Shown here: positions 25,036-36,024 of the stretch, piece after piece
How positions within the stretch are numbered: the first letter of the stretch is position 1
Layout of the letters: each line of letters opens with the position of its first letter
NCBI RefSeq assembly: GCF_002742635.1
Contig: NZ_PEGF01000001.1
Span: forward strand, 2,480,001 to 2,544,000
Reading direction: 5' to 3'
Source of the DNA: Caulobacter sp. X
GTDB taxonomy: Bacteria > Pseudomonadota > Alphaproteobacteria > Caulobacterales > Caulobacteraceae
DNA: 64,000 bases
Made by a program: the position numbers and the translations under genes
Notes under the pieces: model-generated
What the model saw: the letters and a program-made list of their open reading frames with translations, nothing else
What the model was told of the DNA's origin: nothing
Database searches by the model: none

Positions 25036-25775
25036 CGCGCGCCCTCCGCCAGCTTCATCGACAGGCTGCGAGCCTTGCGCCGCCAGACGAGCGCGCGGAT
25101 GCGGACCAGCCACAAGGCGCCGAACGCGCCGAGATAGGCCAGGCCCATCAGCACGGCCGGCCAGGCGTAGATCGCCGGCAGGCCGTCGCCCTTGGCGGCC
25201 ATGAAGGTCGAGGAGCCCTGATGCAGGGTGTTCCACCACTCGACCGAGAACTTGACGATCGGCAGATTGATCAGCCCGACCAGGGCCAGGATGGCGGCGG
25301 CGCGCGCGGCCTTCTGCTCGTCCTCCAGCGCCCCGCGCAGGGCCATGTAGCCGAGATAGAACAGCAGCAGCACCAGAACCGAGGTCAGGCGCGCGTCCCA
25401 AACCCACCAGGCGCCCCACATCGGCTTGCCCCACAGCGAGCCGGTGATCAGGGCCAACGCCGTATAGGCCGCGCCGATCGGGGCGCAGGCCTGGGCCGCG
25501 AGGTCGGCGAGGGCTTGGCGGAAGACGAGCGCCAGAAAGCTGGCCACGCCCAGGCACAGATAGATGAACAACGACAATGAGGCGGCCGGGATATGGATGA
25601 ACATCATCCGCACCGTGTCGCCCTGCTGATAGTCCTCGGGGACCAGGAAGGTCATGACGAGACCGGCGACGGCCGCGATCGTCGATAGAACGCCCAGCAG
25701 CGGGGCGGCCCATCGCGAGAAGGCCATGAACCGCTCGGGGTTGGTCAGGAAATCGAACGTGTGGCGCGCGTCCAT
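25032..25775 (-). CDS. ccmC: Heme exporter protein CcmC
   Basis: 247 residues with six membrane segments and the tryptophan-rich heme-handling motif WGAWWVWDARLTS. Histidines flank it in FIHIPAA and WNTLHQG. CcmC loads heme on CcmE in the periplasm. The start MDARHTFDFL is followed by the first membrane helix. Together with ccmD and ccmG it forms one operon. ccmE, F and H are not in the window. Confidence 0.94.
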   Translation of the reverse strand: MDARHTFDFLTNPERFMAFSRWAAPLLGVLSTIAAVAGLVMTFLVPEDYQQGDTVRMMFIHIPAASLSLFIYLCLGVASFLALVFRQALADLAAQACAPIGAAYTALALITGSLWGKPMWGAWWVWDARLTSVLVLLLFYLGYMALRGALEDEQKAARAAAILALVGLINLPIVKFSVEWWNTLHQGSSTFMAAKGDGLPAIYAWPAVLMGLAYLGAFGALWLVRIRALVWRRKARSLSMKLAEGAR

Positions 25776-25850
25776 GGATCACGCTCTAGAGCGGCCGGGC
25801 GGCGCGGGCAATGGCCGTATCGCTACGGAGCCGTGGAAGGCGCCGAAGAA

Positions 25851-25876
25851 GGGCGGCGCGTGCAGGCGCGCCGCCC
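25851..25876 (-). terminator. Hairpin after the Spy-like gene
   Basis: Perfect 10-base arms GGGCGGCGCG (25851-25860) and CGCGCCGCCC (25867-25876) with a 6-base loop, 20 bases beyond the stop at 25896. There is no strong U-run, so it may work weakly or with Rho. Confidence 0.5.
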
Positions 25877-25895
25877 TCCGGACGCACGGCCGGGG

Positions 25896-26483
25896 TCAGC
25901 CGACCTTGCGCTGGATCACCGTGGTCCGCGCGCCCTTGAAAGGGGCGGGGCCGCGGGTCTCGATGCGGCGAATGACGACATGGTCGCCGCCGCGTTCCAG
26001 GTCGAGGGCGTCGAAGGCCTTCTGCTGGCTGGGCGACAGGGCGGTGTAGAAGGCGCGCGTGGCGGCGATGCGCTTCTGCATGGCCTCGGCGACCTTGGAC
26101 ATCTGGTCCAGGCGCTCCAGCGTGGTCGGCGGCTTGCGGTCGATCGCGCGGTCGGGGCCGTCCTTGTCGTCGTCATTGTCCTTGCGGACCATGATCTTGG
26201 GCGAGGTCGCGTCCACATAGGCCTTCAGCGCGCCTTCCTGGTCGGGGCGCAGTTGCAGCACGTCGCGCAGATGCTGGGCGTGCGCCTCGGGATTGGGGGC
26301 GCGGCCGTGGTGCATCATCATCATGCCCGGCCCCATGGCCATCATGCCGTCCATCGGCGGCGGGGGCGGCGCCGAGGGAGCCGGCGGCGAGGGCGGGGCG
26401 GGAATCTGGGCCGAGGCGGCGCCGGCGGCCAGGGCGGTGACGGCGGCGCCCGCGAGCGCCAGGCGAATTAGGCTTTTACGCAT
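25896..26483 (-). CDS. Spy/CpxP-like periplasmic protein, Met/His-rich
   Basis: 195 residues. The ATG at 26483 gives a signal peptide cleaved near ASAQ. A proline stretch is followed by MDGMMAMGPGMMMMHHG, a likely Cu(I) or metal-binding segment. Next come the LTXXQ-like helices VLQLRPDQEGALKAYV and FYTALSPSQQKAFDAL of the Spy/CpxP family. These proteins hold unfolded periplasmic proteins or sense metal. It sits between the two ccm blocks on the same strand, which could tie it to copper or heme handling. Confidence 0.75.
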   Translation of the reverse strand: MRKSLIRLALAGAAVTALAAGAASAQIPAPPSPPAPSAPPPPPMDGMMAMGPGMMMMHHGRAPNPEAHAQHLRDVLQLRPDQEGALKAYVDATSPKIMVRKDNDDDKDGPDRAIDRKPPTTLERLDQMSKVAEAMQKRIAATRAFYTALSPSQQKAFDALDLERGGDHVVIRRIETRGPAPFKGARTTVIQRKVG

Positions 26484-26540
26484 GGTGTGAGCTCCTGTCG
26501 TTGAACTGACGAGAAGCTTGGCCATCGCCATGTGGCGCGA

Positions 26541-26637
26541 AAATGTCAGGATAGATGAACAATTTTACAGACTTGACGCCCGGCTGAGACAGTCGGGTTT
26601 GCTGATCCGCCGGCCGGCGCTATCACCACTGACATTT
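26541..26637. repeat. Nested inverted repeat in the Spy-like / EamA divergent gap
   Basis: AAATGTCAG (26541-26549) pairs with CTGACATTT (26629-26637). GATAG (26549-26553) and CTATC (26620-26624) nest just inside. The two half sites flank the region where promoters for both divergent genes must lie, so a looping regulator is possible. Confidence 0.45.
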
Positions 26638-26720
26638 CCGGGACCTAGCGACGCTACACGTCGATATGAGGTCGGCCGAGCGGCCCGCCTGCCCCCGCTC
26701 TTTTTCCGCGCGGAGTCCGC

Positions 26721-27614
26721 ATGAAGTCGATCGCGTTCCTGGCCCTGGCCCTTGCCGGCGTCTGCTGGGGTCTGGGCTTTCCCACCGGAAAGCTGATCCT
26801 GACGCAGACAGAGGCCGCGCACATGGTGCTGCTGCGCTTCGCGGTCGCCGCCCTGGCCGCCGCGCCGTTCGCCCTAAGGCGGCCCGAGGTCCGAGCGCTG
26901 TTCCGCTCGCCGGTCGTGCTGGCCTCGGGGGTGATCTACGGCGTGGCGTTCCTGGTCCAGTTCGAGGGCCTGGCCCATGTCAGCGTCACGGTCGCGGCCC
27001 TGCTGGTGGGGGCGATGCCGGCCCTGATCGCGGTCAGCGCCCGGGTGCTGGGCGAAAAGGTCTCGCGATTGTCCTGGGGCGGGGTGGCGGCGGCGACGCT
27101 GGGCGCGGCTCTGATCGCCGGCAAGCCGGACGGCGCCAGCTCGCCCTGGGGCGTGGCGCTCTCGATCGCGGCGCTGTTCCTGTTCCTGGCCTGGCTGCTG
27201 ACCCTGCGTCGGGCGCCGACCCCGCCCAATGCGATGGCCATCCCGGCCGTGTCGATCATCATCGCCGCCGCGACCATCCTGCCGATCGCCTTTGTCATGC
27301 ACGGCGCGCCAAGGCTGGATCTCAGCGCCCCGGTCTGGGCCGCCGTCGTCGCCCAGGGCGTCTTGGCGACCCTGCTGGCCACCGCCGCCTGGCAGTTCGG
27401 CGCCAGCCGGGTCGGGGCGGCTAGCGCCGGGGTGTTCATCAACATCGAGCCCCTGATGGGCGCGGCCTGCGGCGTGCTGCTGTTCGGCGACCACCTGACC
27501 CTGCCGCTGCTCGCCGGCGGGGCGCTGATCATCGGCGGCAGCCTGGCGGTGGTGCTGGGCGAGCGGCAGGCGCAGCCGGGCGACCTGCAGGCGACGGTTC
27601 CGCCCACCCCTTGA
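26721..27614 (+). CDS. EamA-family (DMT) membrane transporter
   Basis: 297 residues, ten predicted membrane segments in two EamA halves (AGVCWGLGFPTGKLIL, and the second half ending in GVFINIEPLMGAACGVLLF). The family exports amino acids, nucleotide precursors or drugs; the substrate cannot be told from sequence. It lies antisense between ccmC-D-G and ccmA-B and is not part of cytochrome maturation by any evidence here. Confidence 0.88.
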   Translation: MKSIAFLALALAGVCWGLGFPTGKLILTQTEAAHMVLLRFAVAALAAAPFALRRPEVRALFRSPVVLASGVIYGVAFLVQFEGLAHVSVTVAALLVGAMPALIAVSARVLGEKVSRLSWGGVAAATLGAALIAGKPDGASSPWGVALSIAALFLFLAWLLTLRRAPTPPNAMAIPAVSIIIAAATILPIAFVMHGAPRLDLSAPVWAAVVAQGVLATLLATAAWQFGASRVGAASAGVFINIEPLMGAACGVLLFGDHLTLPLLAGGALIIGGSLAVVLGERQAQPGDLQATVPPTP

Positions 27615-27624
27615 TCTTGGCGCC

Positions 27625-28290
27625 TTAGTCCAGAGCGTTGCGGCAGGCCGCGCCCATGGCCAGCGGCGACAACGCCACCGCGCCGGCGCAATAGGCCAGC
27701 ATCAGCATGAGGCCGCCGGTCCAGGGCAGGCCGGCCGAATAGCCGTCCAGCGCGCCGGCGCCGAAGATCACCGGCGGGGCGAACAGCGGCAGCACGATCA
27801 CGGCGACCAGCAGCCCGCCGCGCTTGCTCCCGAGCGCCAGGGCCGCGCCCAGGCCGCCGAGGAACGCGAAGGCCAGGCCCCCGACCAGGGCGCACAGCAC
27901 CAGCAGCGGCATGACCTTGATGTCGGCGCCCAGCATCAGCGCCGCCACGGGCGCCGCCAAGGCCAGAGGCGCGCCGGTCGCCAGCCATTGAGCCAGGCAC
28001 TTGGCGACCGCCACGGCCTCCAGCGGCGCGGGGCCCAGCGCCAGCAGGTCCAGGGTCCCGTCCTCGTAGTCGCGCTCGAACAGCCTTTCGAGCGAGAGAA
28101 GGGCCGCCAGGGCCAGGGCCAGCCAGGCGATGCCCGGCGCGATCGCCGCCAGCCGCTCGGGCGCGCGGCCGGACGCCATGGGCAGCAGCACCACGACGCA
28201 GGCGTAGAAGGTCAGGGCCAGCAGAGGACCGCCGCCCCGGCCCCAGGCCAGGGACAGCTCGCGCCGGAGAAGGACGCCGAACGCTCTCAT
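27625..28290 (-). CDS. ccmB: Heme exporter permease CcmB
   Basis: 221 residues with six membrane segments. [19 protein letters not shown] at the start and [18 protein letters not shown] are typical CcmB features. With CcmA it forms the ABC complex that releases heme-loaded CcmE. Its ATG overlaps the ccmA stop (ATGA). Confidence 0.93.
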   Translation of the reverse strand: MRAFGVLLRRELSLAWGRGGGPLLALTFYACVVVLLPMASGRAPERLAAIAPGIAWLALALAALLSLERLFERDYEDGTLDLLALGPAPLEAVAVAKCLAQWLATGAPLALAAPVAALMLGADIKVMPLLVLCALVGGLAFAFLGGLGAALALGSKRGGLLVAVIVLPLFAPPVIFGAGALDGYSAGLPWTGGLMLMLAYCAGAVALSPLAMGAACRNALD

Positions 28291-28901
28291 TGTCCGATCT
28301 CCACGGAACGCGTGGGGATCGGCAGCGGATCGTGGACCGAGGCCAGGATCATGCCGCCGCCGGCCAGGTGCTGGGCCATCACCTCGCCGAACGCCGCGCG
28401 CTGTCCCGCGTCGAGCGGGGCCATGGGCTCGTCCAGCAGCCACAGCGTGCGCGGGCTGGCCGCCAGGCGCGCCAGGGCCAGGCGCCGACGCTGGCCAGCC
28501 GACAGGCGCCGGACCTCGAGGTCGAGCAGGCGCATCAGGTCGAAGCGCTTGGCCGCCGCTCTGGCGCTCGCCTCGGTCCCGCCGGTCCACAGGGTCTGGA
28601 AGCGCAGCTCCTCCCAGGCGGTGCGGCTGGATTTCAGGCCGTCCTGGTGGCCGAGCAGGTGCAACTGCTCGGCCCGCGCGGCGTCGGCCTCCATGGTCCC
28701 GTTGACGCCTTCGAAGGCGATGGTCCCCTCGGCCGGGCGCAGAAGCCCGGCGACGGCGCGCAACAGGCTGGTCTTGCCCGCGCCATTTCGTCCCACCAGA
28801 ACAGACGCTTCGCCGGCGGACAGCGTCAAGTCCAGGTTCGAGAACAGGCGGCGCTCGCCGCGTGTAATCGCCAAATCCTTTATGAGAACAACTCTCAACA
28901 C
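28287..28901 (-). CDS. ccmA: Heme exporter ATPase CcmA
   Basis: 204 residues from GTG at 28901; a TTG at 28898 is an equal choice, as no ATG fits the usual length. Walker A is GRNGAGKTS, the signature is [14 protein letters not shown], and Walker B is LWLLDEP. Small ABC subunit of the CcmAB complex. It diverges from acnA. Confidence 0.92.
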   Translation of the reverse strand: MLRVVLIKDLAITRGERRLFSNLDLTLSAGEASVLVGRNGAGKTSLLRAVAGLLRPAEGTIAFEGVNGTMEADAARAEQLHLLGHQDGLKSSRTAWEELRFQTLWTGGTEASARAAAKRFDLMRLLDLEVRRLSAGQRRRLALARLAASPRTLWLLDEPMAPLDAGQRAAFGEVMAQHLAGGGMILASVHDPLPIPTRSVEIGQ

Positions 28902-29084
28902 GCCAAGACCCCGCGCGCGACATGGACGTTGAGCCAACGCAGCGCTAAGAAGCGCGCGGTCGTCCCCCTCCAGTCGGTTTGGGTGGTACGCGGCGCGGAG
29001 GCGGAACCTGTGTGTCCCTTCCGATCAGCGCGTGATCCCGGGAGTGGTTTTCGGGCGGCCGTGGACAGAGAAGGATCCTTAGAA

Positions 29085-31772
<2,688 letters not shown>

Positions 31773-31798
31773 GCGACGGCCGCGAGGCTTTCAACGAG

Positions 31799-31829
31799 AC
31801 GGCCGGCTCCTCGCGGGGCCGGCCGTTTT
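31799..31829 (+). terminator. Intrinsic terminator of acnA
   Basis: Arms ACGGCCGGC (31799-31807) and GCCGGCCGT (31818-31826), then TTTT up to 31829, 27 bases after the acnA stop. Confidence 0.85.
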
Positions 31830-31952
31830 CGTTCCGGCTTCTCGTTTCGGGGCGGCTGACAACGATGTCTCCACCGTTTCTCCCCATGGACCGCCGCTAT
31901 TCACGGCCTCGTGAACGGCTATCCTGGGCGTTCTTGGCTTAAGTGACCCGCA

Positions 31953-32684
31953 ATGCGTAAGGCCGCCCTCTCTCTGTTCTGCCTGGCCCTGTCCGGCGTC
32001 GCGTCGTCCCTGGCTTGGGCTCCGGCCGCGTGGGCGGGAAAGCCGCCCGTGGTGGTCGAGCTGTTCACCGCCCAGGGCTGCTCGTCCTGCGGCAAGGCCA
32101 ACCAGCTGGCGGCCGAGCTGTCCCAGCGCGACGGCGTCCTGGCCCTGACCTATTCGGTGGACTACTGGGACTACCTGGGCTGGAAGGACACCTTCGCCAA
32201 GCCCGACTTCGCCGAGCGCCAGCGCGCCTACGCCAAGAAGTTCGCCCTGCGCGACGTGCCGACGCCCCAGATGGTGGTCGGCGGTCGCGTCCAGGCCTCG
32301 GGAACCAAGGCCGAGGCGATCGAGGATCTCGTGAAGTCGGCGGCCAAGGCGCCGGCCAATCCGCCGGACATGGAATTCGTCGGCAAGACCCGCGTCGCCA
32401 TCGGCTCGGGCCCCGCCCCGCGCGGCGGCGGCGAGGTCTGGCTGGTGCGCTACGATCCGCGTGAACAGGACATCGCCGTCAAGCGCGGCGACAACAAGGG
32501 CCAGACCCTGGTCCATCGCAATGTCGTGCGCGAACTGGTTCGCCTCGGCCCCTGGGCGGGCAAGCCCAAGCTCTATCGCCTGCCGCCTGCCGCCGACGCC
32601 GATCTGGTGACCGTGGTGTTGGTGCAGGGCGCCAAGGGCGGCCGCATTCTGGGCGTGCTGCAGGCGTCCCCCGCCGAGCGCTGA
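31953..32684 (+). CDS. Exported DUF1223 thioredoxin-like protein
   Basis: 243 residues. A signal peptide is cleaved near AWAG (residue 29). The mature start PPVVVELFTAQGCSSCGKAN has a CXXC at the thioredoxin position, followed by LTYSVDYWDYLGWKDTFA and VPTPQMVVGG, all hallmarks of DUF1223. The family is thought to be periplasmic; redox activity is inferred from the fold and CXXC. It is a single gene between the acnA terminator and the small-RNA region. Confidence 0.88.
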   Translation: MRKAALSLFCLALSGVASSLAWAPAAWAGKPPVVVELFTAQGCSSCGKANQLAAELSQRDGVLALTYSVDYWDYLGWKDTFAKPDFAERQRAYAKKFALRDVPTPQMVVGGRVQASGTKAEAIEDLVKSAAKAPANPPDMEFVGKTRVAIGSGPAPRGGGEVWLVRYDPREQDIAVKRGDNKGQTLVHRNVVRELVRLGPWAGKPKLYRLPPAADADLVTVVLVQGAKGGRILGVLQASPAER

Positions 32685-32702
32685 TTTGCCGCTTTCCGGA
32701 CA

Positions 32703-32822
32703 AAGGAAAACCCGCGCGGCGGGAGGGGAATGGCCGCGCGGGTTCCTTTAAGCGTCGCCGAAGGGGGAAGACCGGAGGGGGCTGGGGGGGCTGGACAGAA
32801 CCCCGGTCCGTCTTCGTCGACA
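32703..32822 (-). ncRNA. Putative C-rich small RNA, copy 1
   Basis: Minus-strand RNA of about 120 nt, with bounds inferred. A 9-bp stem (32807-32815 with 32767-32776, one bulge) presents a loop containing CAGCCCCCCCAGCCCCC. A 12-bp terminator with loop CCCCTCCC ends it. The -10-like TCGATAA (32835-32829) lies 7 bases before the assumed start. The 17-base loop is identical to that in copy 2 while the stems differ in sequence but both pair, which argues for RNA structure under selection. C-rich loops in Caulobacter small RNAs (GsrN, from memory) pair with G-rich ribosome sites. Confidence 0.65.
32709..32744 (-). terminator. Intrinsic terminator of small RNA copy 1
   Basis: 12-base perfect arms (32709-32720 and 32733-32744) with a 12-base loop. 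On the minus strand the hairpin runs into TTTTCCTTT. It can also stop the convergent DUF1223 transcript. Confidence 0.8.
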
Positions 32823-32828
32823 GTCACC

Positions 32829-32835
32829 TTATCGA
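32829..32835 (-). promoter_or_regulatory. Putative -10 element of small RNA copy 1
   Basis: TCGATAA on the minus strand, identical in copy 2. The 32 bases ending in it align without gaps between copies, with GGTCC at the far end. No standard -35 is evident, so an alternative sigma factor is possible. Confidence 0.4.
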
Positions 32836-32940
32836 CCCCCAAGCGGGCGAGCGCTGGACCAAACCAAGGTGCTTTGAGGGCGCGGCGTGACCGTCATGCG
32901 ACGAACGTCTCGAACCTGTTACAGGCCGGGGCCCGAACGC

Positions 32941-32974
32941 AAAAAGCCCGCGCGGGAGGGGGATCCGCGCGGGC
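32941..32974 (-). terminator. Intrinsic terminator of small RNA copy 2
   Basis: Arms GCCCGCGCGG (32946-32955) and CCGCGCGGGC (32965-32974), loop of 9 with CCCCC, and five U after the stem on the minus strand (32945-32941). Textbook form. Confidence 0.88.
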
Positions 32975-33081
32975 TCATTGGGGGAGGGGGATATTTCAAG
33001 TCTGTCGGCTGACCGGCCCGCGATCTGGGGGCTGGGGGGGCTGTTCAGGATCCTGACCACAGGGTGTCCGATCAGCCGACA
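32941..33081 (-). ncRNA. Putative C-rich small RNA, copy 2
   Basis: Minus-strand RNA of about 141 nt. It opens directly with a perfect 10-bp stem, TGTCGGCTGA (33081-33072) with TCAGCCGACA (33012-33003). The loop holds the 12-base palindrome TCAGGATCCTGA (33045-33056) and then the same CAGCCCCCCCAGCCCCC as copy 1. A single-stranded CCCCCTCCCCC follows, then the terminator. Start is set 7 bases after the -10-like TCGATAA. It is offset about 250 bases from copy 1 as an imperfect tandem duplicate. Confidence 0.7.
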
Positions 33082-33087
33082 CTGACT

Positions 33088-33094
33088 TTATCGA
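33088..33094 (-). promoter_or_regulatory. Putative -10 element of small RNA copy 2
   Basis: TCGATAA on the minus strand, exactly 7 bases before the first paired base of the RNA. Conserved with copy 1 along with upstream GGTCC and CCTTNNTTNGG-like sequence. Confidence 0.42.
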
Positions 33095-33231
33095 CCCGCA
33101 AGCAGGCGGGCGAAGGACCGAAATAAGGTCCTTTCGCGGCGCGTCGTGTCCATGGCGTGTCATTTCCGCCCGGCGTGACCGTCGCGACACGGAGCTGTTC
33201 CAATCGCCTGATTTGGGGCTAGATTCTTCTC

Positions 33232-33564
33232 ATGGCTCTGGATTCCCAGCCCACGCCGGTCGGCGGCGTCGTCTTTTTCGAGCGGCGAGAGCTCGACCAG
33301 CTGATGCGCCTCTATGGCCGCATGGTCGCCGCCGGCGAGTGGCGCGACTACGGCATCGCGGGTCTCTCGGACCGCGCCGTCTTCTCGATCTTCCGTCACG
33401 CGGCCGAGGCGCCGCTCTATCGGGTCGAGAAGCATCCGGCCCTGGCGCGCAAGCAGGGCGCCTGGGCGGTGTTCGGCCAGGGCGGCCAGATCCTCAAGCG
33501 CGGCCACGAACTGACTCAGGTGCTGCGGGTGTTCGAGAAGGGCAAGTTCTCGGTCGTCGACTGA
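33232..33564 (+). CDS. DUF2794 protein
   Basis: 110 residues, cytoplasmic. VVFFERRELDQLMRLYGRMV, then EWRDYGIAGLSDRAVFSIFR and LTQVLRVFEKGKF, match DUF2794, a small family found across alphaproteobacteria, with no known function. The leader is very short; GCTAGATT about 10 bases upstream resembles the Caulobacter -10 element, so the mRNA may be nearly leaderless. Confidence 0.85.
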   Translation: MALDSQPTPVGGVVFFERRELDQLMRLYGRMVAAGEWRDYGIAGLSDRAVFSIFRHAAEAPLYRVEKHPALARKQGAWAVFGQGGQILKRGHELTQVLRVFEKGKFSVVD

Positions 33565-33574
33565 ACTTCAGGGC

Positions 33575-33919
33575 TTAGAACGAGAAGCCGAGCTTGGCGC
33601 CGACGAAGCGGCCTTCGTTATCATAGCCTCGCGCCGTACCGACGCCGCTGGTGTCGGCGCTGGGCTGGATGCCGCACAAGACGCCGATGCCGCCCGAGAC
33701 GCCGCCTTCGCGGCGCTCGATCGCCGTGCGCGCGAGGCCCCTCGGCAGCGGCGCCGGCGCCTGGGCGTAGCGCAGTTCGATCGGACCGGCCGGCTTCAGG
33801 TTCAGAGGCAGGGCCAGGTTGGGCGTCTTGGCCGCAGGCGGATAGGCCGGAAGCGCGGTCTCGGCGTGGGCGAGGCCGGCGGCCGCCAAGGCGGCGGTAA
33901 GAGTGAGGGTCCGGATCAT
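33575..33919 (-). CDS. Small exported protein of unknown function
   Basis: 114 residues. The ATG at 33919 gives a signal peptide cleaved near AHAE. The mature part is Pro/Leu/Ala-rich, with one GIGVLCGIQPS region and the end RFVGAKLGFSF. A terminal Phe after alternating residues resembles an outer-membrane strand, but the protein is too short for a barrel. I do not recognise it. Confidence 0.55.
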   Translation of the reverse strand: MIRTLTLTAALAAAGLAHAETALPAYPPAAKTPNLALPLNLKPAGPIELRYAQAPAPLPRGLARTAIERREGGVSGGIGVLCGIQPSADTSGVGTARGYDNEGRFVGAKLGFSF

Positions 33920-33961
33920 CGTCGTCTCCATCGCCATCAATGTGGGCGCGCGAGGGCCAAA

Positions 33962-33992
33962 GAAAAAGCCCCGGCGGTGTCCCGCCGGGGCT
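33962..33992 (-). terminator. Intrinsic terminator of the Bax-inhibitor-like gene
   Basis: 11-base arms AGCCCCGGCGG (33967-33977) and CCGCCGGGGCT (33982-33992), 4-base loop, then TTTTTCT on the minus strand. It lies 28 bases beyond the stop at 34020. Confidence 0.88.
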
Positions 33993-34019
33993 CGTCTTGT
34001 CCGTTCCGGAACGCCGGCC

Positions 34020-34772
34020 TTAGCGGCGGTTGCCCATGATGCTGAGCAGGAATTGGAACAGGTTGATGAAGTTCAGATAGAGGCTCAGCGCGCCGTAGTT
34101 GGTGGCCACGGCCATCGACTGCTGGTCGCCGCCCAGCTGGTAGTAGGTCATCTTCAGGTTCTGGGTGTCGTAGGCGATCAGGCCCGCGAAGATGAAGACG
34201 CCCAGGATGCTGATGATGAAGCCCAGACCCGGCATCGGGAAGAACATCTGAACCAGCGAGGCCAGCACCAGGCCGATCAGGCCCATGATCAGGAAGCTGC
34301 CAAAGCCGGTCAGGTCCTTCTTGGTCGTGTAGCCGAACAGGCTGAGGCCGCCGAAAGCGATGGCCGTGATCAGGAAGGTCGCGGCGACCGAGGCGCCGGT
34401 ATAGGCCAGCAGCCAGACGCCGAGGCCGGCGCCCATCGAGGCGACCAGCGCCCAGTACAGGATGCCGGACGACCGGGCGGTCGGGTTGCGCATGGCGAAC
34501 ATGGCGACCAGCATCATCACCAGCGGCGCGAAGCGGACGATGGTGCCCAGCATCGTGAAGCCGGCCAGGCGGCCGTCGGGGGTCAGCACGTACAGCAGGC
34601 TGGCCACCGGCTGATAGGCGCTGGTCAGGAAGGCCAGGCCAGCCGACAGCAGGAGGCCCAGCGCCACCTTGTTGTAGACGCCGAGCATGAAACTACGCAG
34701 GCCGGCGTCAACCGACATGTCGGCGCGATCCGCCGGGATCGAGCGCGCGTAGCCGCGGTTGAAGTCGTTCAT
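34020..34772 (-). CDS. Bax inhibitor-1/YccA family membrane protein
   Basis: 250 residues with seven membrane segments. VDAGLRSFMLGVYNKVALGL opens the BI-1 domain, and IAYDTQNLKMTYY carries the conserved C-terminal Asp that in BsYetJ takes part in pH-gated Ca2+ leak. The last helices end in LFQFLLSIMGNRR. In bacteria the family is a Ca2+ channel or works with FtsH. The start at 34772 is the first that gives the conserved N-terminus. Confidence 0.93.
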   Translation of the reverse strand: MNDFNRGYARSIPADRADMSVDAGLRSFMLGVYNKVALGLLLSAGLAFLTSAYQPVASLLYVLTPDGRLAGFTMLGTIVRFAPLVMMLVAMFAMRNPTARSSGILYWALVASMGAGLGVWLLAYTGASVAATFLITAIAFGGLSLFGYTTKKDLTGFGSFLIMGLIGLVLASLVQMFFPMPGLGFIISILGVFIFAGLIAYDTQNLKMTYYQLGGDQQSMAVATNYGALSLYLNFINLFQFLLSIMGNRR

Positions 34773-34958
34773 CGAATTAAGCCCTTGAGCTAGGCGTCCA
34801 CGGTGGACGCCCTCGAAATATCGGGTGTCCTCGCGTCCGGCGCAATCCCTGTTCGAAAAGTATACATGGTATGCGCTCGCGCGCCGACCGGACGCTTCCC
34901 AAGCCGCCGCCCGACCCCTTAAGAACAAAGGCGAAGAACAAGAACGAGGGACGCGCCG

Positions 34959-36011
34959 ATGGAATACGCCAAGCTGGGTCGGACCGATGTGACGGTCTCG
35001 CGCTGCTGCCTGGGCACCATGACCTGGGGCTCGCAGAATACGGAGGCCGAGGCCCACGACCAGATGGACTACGCCCTGGGGCGGGGCGTGACCTTCTGGG
35101 ACACGGCCGAGATGTACGCCAGCCCGCCCAGTCCGGAGACCCAGGGTCGCACCGAGGAATATATCGGCTCGTGGTTCCAGAAGACGGGCAAGCGCCACGA
35201 GGTGGTGCTGGCCTCGAAGGTCGCCGGCCAGGGCGCGGCGTTCGGCGGTCTCTCGTGGATGCGCAAGGACGGCGCGACCACCCGTCAGACCAAGGCCCAG
35301 ATCGACGAGGCCGTCGAGGGCTCGCTGCGCCGTCTGAAGACCGACTATCTGGATCTCTACCAGCTGCACTGGCCCGACCGCCGGGTGCGGGTGTTCGGCG
35401 GCCAGACCTTCAAGGACTACGACCAGGAGTACGAGAGCTTCGCCAGCATCCTTGAGGCGCTGGACGCCCATGTGAAGAAGGGCTCGATCCGCCATGTCGG
35501 CGTCTCGAACGAGTTCCCCTGGGGCGTGATGCGCTTCCTGGCCGAGAGCGAAACGAAAGGCCTGCCCCGCATCGCCTCGATCCAGAACGCCTACCACCTC
35601 GCCAATCGCACCTTCGAATATGGCCTGGCCGAGATCGCCATGCGCGAGCAGGTGGGCCTGCTGGCCTATTCGCCCCTGGCTCAGGGCCAGCTGACCGGCA
35701 AGTACCTGGACGGCGCGACGCCGGCCGGTTCGCGCAAGGCGCTCTACAACCGCATGCAGCGCTACGAGGGGCCCGGCTCGCAGGAGGCCTTCCACGCCTA
35801 TGTGGCGCTGGCCCAGGCTAATGGCCTGGATCCCGCCCAGCTGGCCCTGAAGTTCTGCGACGCGCGGCCGTTCGTGACCGCCACCATCATCGGCGCGACC
35901 TCGATGGCCCAGCTGCAGACCAATATCGACGCCTTCGACCTCGATTGGACCGACGACCTGGAAGACGCCGTCAACGCCATCCACGCCCGCCACCCCAATC
36001 CGTGCCCGTAA
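34959..36011 (+). CDS. NADP(H)-dependent aldo-keto reductase, Tas-like
   Basis: 350 residues. The catalytic tetrad is visible: Asp and Tyr in TFWDTAEMY, Lys in VLASKVAG and His in YQLHWPDR. LGTMTWGSQNTEAEAH is close to E. coli Tas, which also carries the PETQGRTEEYIG segment. The family reduces aldehydes and ketones; the natural substrate is unknown. ThpR follows after 13 bases. Confidence 0.9.
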   Translation: MEYAKLGRTDVTVSRCCLGTMTWGSQNTEAEAHDQMDYALGRGVTFWDTAEMYASPPSPETQGRTEEYIGSWFQKTGKRHEVVLASKVAGQGAAFGGLSWMRKDGATTRQTKAQIDEAVEGSLRRLKTDYLDLYQLHWPDRRVRVFGGQTFKDYDQEYESFASILEALDAHVKKGSIRHVGVSNEFPWGVMRFLAESETKGLPRIASIQNAYHLANRTFEYGLAEIAMREQVGLLAYSPLAQGQLTGKYLDGATPAGSRKALYNRMQRYEGPGSQEAFHAYVALAQANGLDPAQLALKFCDARPFVTATIIGATSMAQLQTNIDAFDLDWTDDLEDAVNAIHARHPNPCP

Positions 36012-36024
36012 GCGTTAGGTCGAC

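Noticed and set aside
32841..33060. Small open frames of about 60-110 codons in the small-RNA region
   Set aside because: They lack ribosome sites and run through the terminator hairpins; RNA structure explains the sequence better.
33121..33200. Sigma-T (general stress) promoter GGAAC...CGTT for small RNA copy 2
   Set aside because: GGAAC is present on the minus strand near 33198, but no CGTT lies at the required distance and the position does not fit the inferred start.
34773..35993. Long minus-strand frame antisense to the aldo-keto reductase, continuous with the Bax-inhibitor-like gene
   Set aside because: It reads as low-information Arg/Ala/Gly/Val text opposite a clear reductase; high GC keeps such frames open. 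The real gene starts at 34772.
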